64,000 bases of DNA from Methylobacterium sp. 17Sr1-1 (GTDB taxonomy: Bacteria > Pseudomonadota > Alphaproteobacteria > Rhizobiales > Beijerinckiaceae), in NCBI RefSeq assembly GCF_003173775.1, contig NZ_CP029552.1:2252501-2316500 (forward strand). Reading direction: 5' to 3'. Positions 56,443 through 64,000 of this stretch are shown here, piece after piece. Each line of letters opens with the position of its first letter. The first letter of the stretch is position 1. A model generated the notes under the pieces. That model did not search any database. It was not told where the DNA came from and worked only from the letters and a program-made list of their open reading frames with translations. The position numbers and the translations under genes are program-made.

Positions 56443-57309
56443 CTACGCCTCGAGGTGGCGGGCCGGGATCAGCCGCCAGACCAGTCCGCCGCGGGGCCCG
56501 AGCAGCATCGAGGCCACGTAGAGGGTGCCGGCGGCGAGCACGATCGCCGGGCCGGTCGGCAGGCTGGCATAGTACGAGACGAGCAGCCCCGCCACGCTCG
56601 CGACGAGCGCCAGGATCACCGCCGCCGGCATCAGGCCGCTCAGGTCGAGGGCCCAGAACCGGGCGGTGATCGCCGGCAGCAGCATCAGCCCGACGGCGAG
56701 CAGGGTGCCGAGGGCCGCGAAGCCGCCGACGAGGTTGAGGACCACCAGGGCCAGGAAGGCGTAGTGCACCGGCCCGCTCGCCCGGCCGACCGAGCGCAGG
56801 AACAGCGGATCGACGCATTCCATCACCAGCGGCCGGTAGGCGACGGCGAGGCCCGCGAGCGTCACGGTGGCGATGCCGCCGAGCAGCACCAGGGCGTCGT
56901 CGTCGAGGGCCAGCACCGTGCCGAACAGGATGTGCAGGAGGTCGATCGACGAGCCCCGGGCCGAGATCAGCAGCACGCCGGCGGCGAGCGAGATCAGGTA
57001 GAACGCCGCCAGGCTCGCATCCTCGCGCAGCACCGTCGAGCGGGCGATGAGGCCCGACAAGAGCGCCACCGCCAGCCCGGCGACGAGGCCGCCGAGCGTC
57101 ATCGCCGGCAGCGACAGCCCGGCCCACAGGAAGCCGACCGCGGCGCCGGGCAGGATGGCGTGGCTCATCGCCTCGCTCATCAGGCTCATGCGGCGCAGGG
57201 TGAGGAAGACGCCGACCGGGGCGGCGCCGACCGACAGGGCGACGCAGCCGGCGAGCGCCCGGCGCATGAACGAGAACTCGACGAAGGGCGCCGTCAGGAA
57301 GTCGATCAC
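56443..57309 (-). CDS. znuB: Zinc ABC transporter permease
   Basis: Integral membrane protein of the ABC-3 family with about eight hydrophobic segments (residues 1-275); FMRRALAGCVALSVGAAPVG and SEAMSHAILPGAAVGFLWAG are typical of ZnuB. Length is 288 residues. It overlaps znuC by 4 bases. No periplasmic binding protein gene (znuA) is present in the window. Confidence 0.9.
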   Translation of the reverse strand: MIDFLTAPFVEFSFMRRALAGCVALSVGAAPVGVFLTLRRMSLMSEAMSHAILPGAAVGFLWAGLSLPAMTLGGLVAGLAVALLSGLIARSTVLREDASLAAFYLISLAAGVLLISARGSSIDLLHILFGTVLALDDDALVLLGGIATVTLAGLAVAYRPLVMECVDPLFLRSVGRASGPVHYAFLALVVLNLVGGFAALGTLLAVGLMLLPAITARFWALDLSGLMPAAVILALVASVAGLLVSYYASLPTGPAIVLAAGTLYVASMLLGPRGGLVWRLIPARHLEA

Positions 57310-58187
57310 GCGGCGTGCCCGTGGGTATGGTCGTGATGCGCGTGGTCGTCGCGCGACCCGTGGTCGTGGGGCTGATGATCGTGGGGCTGATGATCATGCT
57401 TGGCCGCGGCGCGGCACACCGGCGCGTCCTCGTCCCAGGCCTCGCAGAGCCGGCGGGCGCGGCGCAGGTTGTCGGCGGTGAGCACCTCCGGCGTCGCGCC
57501 CCAGGCCACCGCCTCGCGGGCGAGGAGCAGGGTCGAGGGGAAGTGCCGGGCGACCTGATCGAGGTCGTGCAGCACCGCCACCACGGTCCGCCCTTCGGCG
57601 TGCCAGCCGTGGACCAGCCCCAGGAGCTCGTCGGTGGTGCGGGCGTCGATCGCCGCGAAGGGCTCGTCGAGCAGGATCACCCGCGCGTCCTGGAGCAGGA
57701 CGCGGGCGAACAGGGCGCGACGCAGCTGCCCGCCCGACAGCGTGCCGATCGGCCGGCGCTCGAAGCCGGTGAGCCCCACCGCCGCGAGCGCCGCCTCGAC
57801 GGCGGCCCGGTGCGGCTTCAGGGCGCGCCACGGCCCGACCCGGCGCCACAGCCCCATCGCCACGAGGTCGAACACCCCGATCGGGAAGGCGCGGTCGATC
57901 TCGGCGGCCTGCGGCAGGTAGGCGATGTCCTGCCGCGCCAGCCCCGCGCGGGCGACCTCGCCCTCCAGCGGCGCGATCTCGCCCATGATGCCCTTGAGCA
58001 GGGTCGACTTGCCGGCGCCGTTCGGCCCGACCACCGCGGTGAGCGATCCCGGCAGGATCGTGCCGTCGAGGTGGTGGACCGCCGGGTGGCGGGCATAGCC
58101 GAGGGTGAGGCCGCGAAAGGACAAGGCGCCGCGGGGCACGGAAGACAGGGCGCTGCCGGGCGCAGAGTGCTTGACCGGTGCCGTCAC
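57306..58187 (-). CDS. znuC: Zinc ABC transporter ATP-binding protein with His-rich tail
   Basis: Walker A VVGPNGAGKSTLLKG near residue 50, signature TLSGGQLRRALFARVLLQ, and Walker B VILLDEPFAAID. From about residue 260 to the end the protein is a His/Asp-rich tail (KHDHQPHDHQPHDHGSRDDH), a likely zinc-binding or buffering element. GTG start at 58187 overlaps the stop of the small membrane gene by 4 bases. Length is 293 residues. The His tail is unusual in size but known in some ZnuC proteins. Confidence 0.9.
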   Translation of the reverse strand: MTAPVKHSAPGSALSSVPRGALSFRGLTLGYARHPAVHHLDGTILPGSLTAVVGPNGAGKSTLLKGIMGEIAPLEGEVARAGLARQDIAYLPQAAEIDRAFPIGVFDLVAMGLWRRVGPWRALKPHRAAVEAALAAVGLTGFERRPIGTLSGGQLRRALFARVLLQDARVILLDEPFAAIDARTTDELLGLVHGWHAEGRTVVAVLHDLDQVARHFPSTLLLAREAVAWGATPEVLTADNLRRARRLCEAWDEDAPVCRAAAKHDHQPHDHQPHDHGSRDDHAHHDHTHGHAA

Positions 58188-58342
58188 GCCATGGCCCAGC
58201 CGATCAGGGCCCACACAGCCGCCGACAGGAGCGCGGCGACGGCGAGGCGCGGCCCGACCCCGACCCGCAGCAGGGAGAACGGCGCGGCCTGGGGGCGCGG
58301 GGCGGCGTCGGCCCGCGGGGCATCGGCGTGGGAATGCGGCAT
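58184..58342 (-). CDS. 52-residue His-containing membrane protein, first gene of the znu operon
   Basis: Starts MPHSHADAPRADAAPRPQAA with two His in the short N-terminus, then one membrane segment (RLAVAALLSAAVWALIGWAM). It precedes znuC with a 4-bp overlap and sits directly behind the Zur-like operator. It may be a zinc-chaperone or transporter accessory peptide; I know no characterised family. Confidence 0.7.
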   Translation of the reverse strand: MPHSHADAPRADAAPRPQAAPFSLLRVGVGPRLAVAALLSAAVWALIGWAMA

Positions 58343-58438
58343 CGGCGAATCGTTCGCTCGGGTCCGGCTCGCGCCCTTACGCGGGCGGGCGCACGGACCC
58401 CATATGAGGGGCGGCCGGCTGCTGCCCCGACGCGGATC

Positions 58439-58451
58439 GTTACACTGTAAC
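58439..58451. promoter_or_regulatory. Zur-like operator between znu genes and zur
   Basis: The perfect 13-bp palindrome GTTACACTGTAAC lies between the divergent znu operon (start 58342) and zur (start 58510), where it can control both. It resembles alphaproteobacterial Zur boxes (GTTATN-type) but is GC-richer in the centre. Confidence 0.7.
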
Positions 58452-58509
58452 AGACAGGGCCTGTCAACCGCCGCCGGGTTGGGGTAGGACGGCGCCGGGA
58501 GGGTGGCGG

Positions 58510-59040
58510 ATGGACGAGCACGGAACCTGCGGGCATCACGGGCATGGGCAGGACTCTCACGCCCACGGAGAGGAGGCCCACGGCCCCGCCCGGACGGCCG
58601 ACCTCGTCGCGCGGGCCGAGCGGCTGGCACAGGATCTCGGCCTGCAATTCACGGCCCTGCGCCGCCGCACCCTGGAGGTGGTGGCCGAGGAGGGCCGCCC
58701 GCTCGGCGCCTACGACATCGCCGAGCGCCTGAGCGCCCCGGGCAAGCGCGTCGCCGCAGTCTCGGTCTACCGCGCCCTCGACTTCCTGACCGAGCACGGC
58801 CTCGTCCACCGCATCGCCAGCCGCAACGCCTTCGTCCCCTGCGAGCACGGCCACGGCGCCGGCGAGAGCGCGGTCTTCCTGATCTGCCGCAGCTGCGGCA
58901 GCGTCGACGAGACCATCTCGGCCGAGATCGAGCGCAGCCTGGACCGGACCCTGGCCCAGGCGGGGTTCAAGCCGGCGAGCCGGATCGTCGAGATCGAGGG
59001 GGAGTGCGGGGCGTGCCAGGGGCGGGAGGACGCTGGTTGA
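58510..59040 (+). CDS. zur: Zinc uptake regulator, Fur family
   Basis: Represses zinc uptake genes when zinc is plentiful. The N-terminal 28 residues are His-rich (CGHHGHGQDSHAHGEEAHG). A winged helix follows (RRRTLEVVAEEGRPLGAYDI, VSVYRALDFLTEHGLVHRI), then the dimerisation domain with structural cysteines C126/C129 (ICRSCG) and C166/C169 (GECGACQ). Length is 176 residues. Divergent from the znu genes with a Zur-like palindrome between them, which gives the Zur assignment. Confidence 0.93.
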   Translation: MDEHGTCGHHGHGQDSHAHGEEAHGPARTADLVARAERLAQDLGLQFTALRRRTLEVVAEEGRPLGAYDIAERLSAPGKRVAAVSVYRALDFLTEHGLVHRIASRNAFVPCEHGHGAGESAVFLICRSCGSVDETISAEIERSLDRTLAQAGFKPASRIVEIEGECGACQGREDAG

Positions 59041-59196
59041 AGCAATCGCCGACGGTGCGCGACGAGGCGTCCTTGCGCGGCATCCTCGAGACGTTCGTGT
59101 TAGAGCATCATTAGGGTGGTACCCCTACGGTGTATCCGATGACGATGGCGGGCGCGCATCCGAGCGCGGCTCGCGGTCCAAGGAGTCGGGACACCC

Positions 59197-59649
59197 ATGA
59201 TCCACCAGCTCGTCTACTACAGTCGCAACACCGTTCAAGGCGGCGATCGTGCCATGTTGACCAACATGCGCGAGATCCTTTCCATTTCGCAGCGCAATAA
59301 TAGCCGTGATGGCATCACGGGCTTTCTCATCTTCGACAAGACCTGGTTCGTCCAGATCCTGGAGGGTGAGCGCGCCAAGGTGACGGGGACCTACGACCGG
59401 ATCGCGCGGGACCCGCGCCACGCCGCCGCGACGGTCATCGACGTACGGGACGTGCCGGGGCGGCTCTTCCCGAACTGGACGATGGGCGGCGCCATGCGCA
59501 CGCCGGACGTGCAGGAAGTGTATCTTCAGCACGGCTTCGGCGGTCCGCTGGACGCGACCCGGCTCAAATCCGACCAGGTCGTCAGTCTCGCGCTGGATCT
59601 CCAGGCTTTCGAAGCAGGCCGCCGGCAGGCGCAGAAGCTCGCGGGCTGA
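59197..59649 (+). CDS. BLUF-domain blue-light photoreceptor, short
   Basis: A 150-residue protein consisting of the BLUF domain plus a short C-terminal helix. Key residues are present: Y7 (in LVYYSRN), N35 (in NNSRDGITGF), Q53 (in WFVQILEGE) and W94/M96 (in FPNWTMGG), the residues that give the flavin photocycle. The loop between Y7 and N35 is about four residues longer than in AppA. No output domain is fused, so it must act through a partner protein. Its start ATG follows GGAGT-type sequence poorly, but the protein starts naturally at MIHQLVYYSR. Confidence 0.92.
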   Translation: MIHQLVYYSRNTVQGGDRAMLTNMREILSISQRNNSRDGITGFLIFDKTWFVQILEGERAKVTGTYDRIARDPRHAAATVIDVRDVPGRLFPNWTMGGAMRTPDVQEVYLQHGFGGPLDATRLKSDQVVSLALDLQAFEAGRRQAQKLAG

Positions 59650-59719
59650 TCAGCGCGCGCAGGCGCCTGCTCCGATGGTGGGCAGGTCCGAAACGGAGGA
59701 GGGGGCCGTGGCGCCCTCC

Positions 59720-61267
59720 TCAATACGCGTTCCGGAACGCGCTCCGCGCCACCACCGTCATCACCAGGATCCGCAGGTCGAACCACAACGACCAATTGTC
59801 GATGTAGAACAGGTCGTGCTCCACCCTGCGCTGCATGTCGGCATCGGTCAGGGTCTCGCCCCGCAGGCCGTTCACCTGCGCCCAGCCGGTGATCCCCGGC
59901 CGCACGTTGTGGCGGCGGGCGTAGAGCGCGATGCGCCGCTCGAAGCTGCGGTCATGGGCGACCGCGTGGGGGCGGGGGCCGACCAGCGACATGTCGCCCC
60001 GGATGACGTTGAGGAGCTGGGGCAACTCGTCGAGGTTGGTGCGGCGCAGGAAGCGGCCGATCCGGGTGATGCGGTCGTCGTCCCGGGTCGCCTGGCGGAA
60101 GACGGCGCCGGCATCGGAGCGCATGCTGCGGAACTTGAACACCCAGAACGCCTCCTGGTTGAAGCCGTAGCGCTTCTGGCGAAACAGGCTCGGGCCGCGG
60201 CTGTCGAGCCGGATCAGGGCCGCGATCAGGAGCAGCAGCGGCGAGAGCGCGACGAGGGCGAGCGACGCCACCAGGAGGTCGAAGGTGCGCTTGGCGGCGA
60301 TCTCGAACGTCGTGAGGGGCGCGCGGCCGACATTGATGCCGGTTAGCAGGCCGACCCGGCCGAGGCGCACGTCGCTGAACCGGTCCATCACCCGGCCCGG
60401 GCGCAGGTGCAGGGCGACCGGCACCCGCAGGAAGGCGTCGACGCAGGCCTCCAGGTCCTCGACCTCGGCCCAGGGCACCAGCACGAACACGTCGTCGGGC
60501 CGCAGGAAGCGGACGACCGACACGCTCAGGTCGAGGTCCTCGGCGAGCTGGACCTTCCGCGCCTCCGGCTCGGTGCCCGGGGCCGCGCTGCGGAGCGTAC
60601 TGACGCCGATCACCCGCAGGCCGAGCGCCGCGGTGTCGTGGGTGGCGTAGAAGCTCGCCACGTCCTCCTCGTAGCCGATCAGGTGGATGCGGCGGGCGGA
60701 ATCGGAACGGGGGGTGATGAGCCGGCGCACCAGGGCCACGGTGGCGAGGCGGGTGGCGACGAGGACCGGCAGTCCGGCGAGGAAGGTCGTGAGCGTCGCC
60801 ACGCGGGAATGGTCGCCGGTGGTCTTGCTGAGGAAGCCGAGGACCAGCACCACCGCCCAGGCGCAGAGCCAGAGGCTGACCGTCCGGCGGAACCGGGGCG
60901 CGCGGGCGAGGTAGTTCTCGATGCTGTACTCGCCCCGGGCGACGTTCGGCAGCACCACGAACAGGCCGAGGAACAGGCCCACCGCCAGCGGCGGGCCGAG
61001 ATCGGGTTCCCGCTCGTAGGAGACGAGGTGGTAGATCGTCTCGCAGGCGAGCCCGGTGACGGCCACTGCCGCGAGCTCGGCGGCCGCTGCCCCGCCGGCG
61101 ATCGCGACGCGCAGGGCCGCCCGGCCGCGGCGGGGCAGGAGCGCGTTCCAGACCGCGCGCGCCTCCGACGAGGCGAGCTGGCTGTCGGCGAGGTGGGCGT
61201 CGCCGTCCCCGGGGAACCGTTCGTGTCGCATGGCGAGAAGACCCGTGGCCGCTGTCTGTGCCGGCAT
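59720..61267 (-). CDS. Exopolysaccharide polyprenyl glycosylphosphotransferase (WcaJ/ExoY type)
   Basis: Starts exopolysaccharide synthesis by transferring a sugar phosphate to undecaprenyl phosphate at the inner membrane. Four to five N-terminal membrane segments (about residues 50-205), a cytosolic CoA-binding-like domain, and the C-terminal catalytic domain with KRTFDLLVASLALVALSPLL, FRSMRSDAG and TNLDELPQLLNVIRGDMSLV. The terminal RPGITGWAQVNG is typical. Length is 515 residues; a start at MRHERF (61231) would be 12 shorter. MucR, encoded in this window, commonly controls such genes. Confidence 0.9.
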   Translation of the reverse strand: MPAQTAATGLLAMRHERFPGDGDAHLADSQLASSEARAVWNALLPRRGRAALRVAIAGGAAAAELAAVAVTGLACETIYHLVSYEREPDLGPPLAVGLFLGLFVVLPNVARGEYSIENYLARAPRFRRTVSLWLCAWAVVLVLGFLSKTTGDHSRVATLTTFLAGLPVLVATRLATVALVRRLITPRSDSARRIHLIGYEEDVASFYATHDTAALGLRVIGVSTLRSAAPGTEPEARKVQLAEDLDLSVSVVRFLRPDDVFVLVPWAEVEDLEACVDAFLRVPVALHLRPGRVMDRFSDVRLGRVGLLTGINVGRAPLTTFEIAAKRTFDLLVASLALVALSPLLLLIAALIRLDSRGPSLFRQKRYGFNQEAFWVFKFRSMRSDAGAVFRQATRDDDRITRIGRFLRRTNLDELPQLLNVIRGDMSLVGPRPHAVAHDRSFERRIALYARRHNVRPGITGWAQVNGLRGETLTDADMQRRVEHDLFYIDNWSLWFDLRILVMTVVARSAFRNAY

Positions 61268-61513
61268 GGGACGGACCGGGCGGGACCGTGCCGTTTCCGC
61301 ACGTCCCCCGGGCCGTCGCCGGCTGGTTGCCGTTCAGTCAGCAAGCCCGGGACCGGGGGCATCCCAGCCCTGCGGCGGACGGACGGGACGGCCGGCTGCT
61401 GCGGGTGTATGGGAGGCTCGCCGCACACCCGCCGGATCGTCGATGGCCGATCCTCGACGGGACACGCGGCGGGAGCGGTCCGCGCGAGGACCGCCAGGGG
61501 AGCGAAGCGGGCA

Positions 61514-62791
61514 ATGGATGCGCGAGCGGGCGAGGGCGGCGTGGCCGTGGAAGCGTCGGTGACCGGGCCGCCGGTGGAGGTCGTGACCAGGGCCGTGCCG
61601 CCGGCCGCAGCGGCGGCCGGTCCCGCGGCTGTGGTGCTCGGGGGCTTGAGCCTGTCGCACCTCCTCAACGACATGATTCAGTCGCTGCTGCCGGCGATCT
61701 ATCCTCTCCTGAAGCAGGCCTACAGCCTGGATTTCGGCCAGATCGGCTTCCTGACCCTGGCCTTCCAGCTCACCGCCTCGCTGCTGCAGCCGGTGGTCGG
61801 GCTGTTCACCGACAAGCGGCCGATGCCGTTCTCGCTCGCCGCCGGCATGCTGCTGTCGCTCTGCGGCCTGCTGCTCCTGTCCCATGCCGGCTCGTACGGC
61901 CTCCTGGTGACGGCCGCCTGCCTCGTCGGCCTCGGCTCGGCGATCTTCCACCCGGAGGCCTCGCGGGTCGCCCGCCTCGCCTCGGGCGGGCGCTACGGCC
62001 TCGCGCAGTCGGTGTTCCAGGTCGGCGGCAATGCCGGCACGGCGCTCGGCCCGGTGCTCGCCGCCTTCATCGTGGTGCCCTTCGGCCAGCCGAGCGTCGC
62101 CCTGTTCGCGGTCGCGGCGCTCGCCGGGTTCGTGGTGCTGAGCCTCGTCGGGCGCTGGTACCGCGACCGGCTCCGGGCCGGGGCCGCGCGGGGCAAGAAG
62201 GGAGCTTCGGGCGCCCGAGCGCTGCCGCGCGCGAAGGTGGTCGGCACCATCGCGGTGCTGCTGGTGCTGATCTTCTCCAAGTATTTCTACATGGCGAGCC
62301 TCAGCTCGTACTTCACCTTCTACCTGATCCACCGCTTCGGCGTGTCGGTGCAGCAGTCGCAGCTCTACCTGTTCGTGTTCCTCGGCGCGGTCGCGGCCGG
62401 CACGGTGGTGGGCGGGCCGATCGGCGACCGGTTCGGCCGCAAGGTGGTGATCTGGGGCTCGATCCTCGGCGTCCTGCCCTTCACCCTGGCGCTGCCGCAC
62501 GCCAACCTGTTCTGGACCGTGGCGCTGACCGTGCCGATCGGCCTGATCCTGGCCTCGGCGATGCCGGCGATCCTGGTCTACGCCCAGGAGTTGCTGCCCG
62601 GGCGGGTCGGGCTTGTGGGCGGCCTGTTCTTCGGCTTCGCCTTCGGGATGGGGGGCCTGGGCGCCGCGATCCTGGGCGAGGTCGCCGACCACACCAGCAT
62701 CGAGTTCGTCTACCGGATCTGCGCCTTCCTGCCGGCGGTGGGCCTGCTCGCGGCGTTCCTGCCGCGGCTCGAAGCGCCCAAGCCGGCCTAA
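61514..62791 (+). CDS. MFS efflux transporter, fosmidomycin-resistance (Fsr) type
   Basis: A major facilitator with an alanine-rich N-terminus (residues 1-38) and 12 hydrophobic segments. SLSHLLNDMIQSLLPAIYPL and DFGQIGFLTLAFQLTASLLQ are characteristic of the Fsr family, which exports fosmidomycin and related compounds. Length is 425 residues; the E. coli Fsr has 406. The ATG at 61514 is chosen as the first after the divergent gene. Confidence 0.85.
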   Translation: MDARAGEGGVAVEASVTGPPVEVVTRAVPPAAAAAGPAAVVLGGLSLSHLLNDMIQSLLPAIYPLLKQAYSLDFGQIGFLTLAFQLTASLLQPVVGLFTDKRPMPFSLAAGMLLSLCGLLLLSHAGSYGLLVTAACLVGLGSAIFHPEASRVARLASGGRYGLAQSVFQVGGNAGTALGPVLAAFIVVPFGQPSVALFAVAALAGFVVLSLVGRWYRDRLRAGAARGKKGASGARALPRAKVVGTIAVLLVLIFSKYFYMASLSSYFTFYLIHRFGVSVQQSQLYLFVFLGAVAAGTVVGGPIGDRFGRKVVIWGSILGVLPFTLALPHANLFWTVALTVPIGLILASAMPAILVYAQELLPGRVGLVGGLFFGFAFGMGGLGAAILGEVADHTSIEFVYRICAFLPAVGLLAAFLPRLEAPKPA

Positions 62792-62810
62792 GCGAGCCTC
62801 AATGCACCTC

Positions 62811-62836
62811 GCAGGGGCGGCATCGGCCGCCCCTGC
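62811..62836 (+). terminator. Hairpin after the Fsr-type transporter gene
   Basis: A perfect 11-bp stem (GCAGGGGCGGC, 62811-62821; complement 62826-62836) with ATCG loop, 20 bases after the stop. Confidence 0.55.
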
Positions 62837-62847
62837 CGCTTCGCGTC

Positions 62848-62889
62848 ACCCGGTCCTTCGTTACCCGGTCCTTCGTTACCCGGTCTTGG
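62848..62889. repeat. 15-bp tandem repeat at the 3' end of the heme oxygenase gene
   Basis: Units of ACCCGGTCCTTCGTT at 62848-62862 and 62863-62877, then a partial third copy beginning ACCCGGTCTTGG. The stop codon (TAA on the minus strand, 62876-62878) falls within the repeat. Confidence 0.6.
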
Positions 62890-63196
62890 CGACGGTCTGG
62901 ATCGTCTCGAACCCCTCGAATTGCGGGTGGCCGAGATAGAGCGGCTTCGTCCCCGGGGCACGGCTATGTGCCTTGCGGAACTGCTCGGAGCGGGTCCAGG
63001 CCTCGAAATCGGCCTTCGAGGACCAGATCGTGTGCGAGGCGTAGAGGATGTGATCCTCGGCTTCCGGCCCGCGCAGCAGGTGGAACTCGACGAAGCCCGG
63101 CATCTCCCCCAGATGGCTGTCGCGCCCGAGCCAGACTTGCTCGAAGTCCTGGGCGGCGTCCTTGTAGACCTTGAACCGGTTCATGGCGATGAACAT
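62876..63196 (-). CDS. IsdG/HmuQ-type heme-degrading monooxygenase
   Basis: Antibiotic-biosynthesis-monooxygenase (dimeric ferredoxin-like) fold. N6 (in MFIAMNRFKV), W67 (EAWTRSEQF) and H77 (RKAHSRA) match the Asn-Trp-His heme-degradation triad of IsdG (N7, W67, H77). Length is 106 residues from the ATG at 63196. Rhizobial HmuQ/HmuD are close functional relatives that release iron from heme. No heme uptake genes are adjacent. Confidence 0.82.
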   Translation of the reverse strand: MFIAMNRFKVYKDAAQDFEQVWLGRDSHLGEMPGFVEFHLLRGPEAEDHILYASHTIWSSKADFEAWTRSEQFRKAHSRAPGTKPLYLGHPQFEGFETIQTVAKTG

Positions 63197-63853
63197 GACG
63201 GGCGTCCCTCTCGGCGTTCGCACGGCCCCATACTAACGGCCCGGGATGCTCCCGCATCGGGCCGTCGGACCCACTCGACATCGTCGATGCCGAGCCCGAA
63301 CAACCGGAAGACCGGGTTCGGCGACAATGCGGGGATGGAACCACAGGTCGTCGTCGACGGCCTGTGGTCTTGCGGGCCCGGCCGGTGAGATGGGAACCGT
63401 TGCGCGATCGACAAGGTGACCCGGCGGGGGCAGCCGGAACCCACCGGAGGGCCACCTGCGCGAGCGGTCCTCCTCAGTATTTTTTTCACCTTTGTTCCCT
63501 TGGGGAATTCGCTCGGAGCGTGTAGACGTGAGTTGGGTTGCATGGCAGACCCGCATCCGCGTCGTCAGCTTGGCGACAGGGTAGCCTCGAGCGGACGGGG
63601 ACGAGTGGTTTTCCCGCACCCGGTCCGGAGCGAACGCTCCGGCGGGGCGGGCGAGCCAGGATCGGGACGGGCGAACGGGGGAGTGAGCGGACCGGATGCG
63701 AGGCGTCTTCGCTGCCGGCCCGGTGACGAACGTCAGCGAGGGGGCCGGAGCGGGGAGCGCCGGCCGGCGCGGGCATGGACGACGCGGGACGGCGGCCCTC
63801 TGGAATCGGGGAGGGGGCTTCCGGCAAGCCAGCACGTGAGATGTCGAGGACCG
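63197..63853. other. 657-bp gap before the XRE regulator gene
   Basis: An open frame on the minus strand (63233-63865) is Arg/Pro/Ser-rich and not protein-like. A run of seven T and a local AT-richer segment (about 63478-63510) may mark a promoter region. No RNA gene recognised. Confidence 0.35.
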
Positions 63854-64000
63854 ATGCCCAAGCAAACCACTGAGGTCGACCGTCTCGTCGGAGTCCGCAT
63901 CACGGCCCTGCGCAAGGCCAAGGGGCTGAGCCAGACAGCCCTGGGCAACGCCGTCGGCGTGACCTTCCAGCAGGTGCAGAAATACGAGAAGGGGCAGAAC
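63854..64000 (+). CDS. XRE-family transcriptional regulator (N-terminus only)
   Basis: The first 49 residues are within the window: MPKQTTEVDRLVGVRITALR, then a helix-turn-helix GLSQTALGNAVGVTFQQVQK and YEKGQN. This type (VDxLVGxRI...VTFQQVQKYEKG) is very common in Rhizobiales, often controlling stress or quorum functions. The rest lies beyond base 64000. Confidence 0.88.
   Translation, partial: MPKQTTEVDRLVGVRITALRKAKGLSQTALGNAVGVTFQQVQKYEKGQN

Noticed and set aside
58439..58451. Reading the GTTACACTGTAAC palindrome as part of the dispersed repeat family
   Set aside because: Different sequence and unique; its position between zur and znu fits a Zur operator.
63233..63865. A 210-codon minus-strand ORF before the XRE gene
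   Set aside because: Arg/Pro/Ser-rich and overlaps the XRE start; not protein-like.

Overview
The window looks like a chromosomal segment of a Methylobacterium-type alphaproteobacterium (Rhizobiales). GC content is very high throughout. Gene content and order are Rhizobiales-like: ubiG, lysC, ptsP, prfA, prmC and a DUF4167 gene; an LsrB-type regulator beside trxB; an acyltransferase, waaA and lpxK run; MucR; homospermidine synthase; MbfA. A protein closely resembling lanmodulin, the periplasmic lanthanide-binding protein of methylotrophs, supports the genus-level guess. That guess is inference from gene content; no rRNA gene is present. I found no tRNA, rRNA, CRISPR array, prophage or complete insertion sequence.

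Layout. 1-8.7 kb: ubiquinone methyltransferase (cut by the window edge) divergent from aspartokinase, nitrogen-PTS enzyme I, release factor 1 with its methyltransferase, and a DUF4167 protein. 8.8-15 kb: an SDR, glucose-6-phosphate dehydrogenase, an IalB-like secreted protein, a nitrate/nitrite transporter with a structured leader, and ComF. 15-22 kb: a membrane-anchored Mrr-type nuclease, a DUF1194 protein, MucR, a class III cyclase, a small secreted protein behind a textbook EcfG promoter, the lanmodulin-like protein and a CorC/HlyC-type protein. 22-31 kb: purH, DUF3422, then the acetate module acs-yjcH-actP and a guanine-deaminase-like enzyme. 31-40 kb: LsrB-like regulator, trxB, ELM1-like protein, a glutamyl-tRNA synthetase, an amidase group and homospermidine synthase. 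40-44 kb: nucleoside salvage (cdd, PNP, deoA). 44-47 kb: Kdo/lipid A genes with 4-bp overlaps. 47.3-47.9 kb: a toxin-antitoxin pair broken in both genes. 48-50.5 kb: mbfA under a 44-bp dyad operator, then glcF. 51-56.4 kb: ExoD, Usg, BcsS-like, an iron-sulfur (6-4) photolyase, a formyltransferase and a DUF2256 protein. 56.4-59 kb: zinc uptake (znuB, znuC and a His-rich mini membrane protein) divergent from zur across a perfect Zur-like palindrome. 59-64 kb: BLUF photoreceptor, exopolysaccharide-initiating glycosyltransferase, Fsr-type efflux pump, IsdG-type heme oxygenase and the start of an XRE regulator.

Most of the window is housekeeping and metabolism. The accessory signals are in metal biology (lanthanide-binding homologue, MbfA operator, Zur/Znu, heme oxygenase), light responses (photolyase, BLUF), and intergenic structure. 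The structure includes a dispersed palindromic repeat family with at least seven copies and a separate 166-bp near-perfect palindrome. The best candidates for something new are the lanmodulin variant with remodelled EF-hands 1 and 2, the neighbouring stress-promoter gene, and the small orphan proteins.
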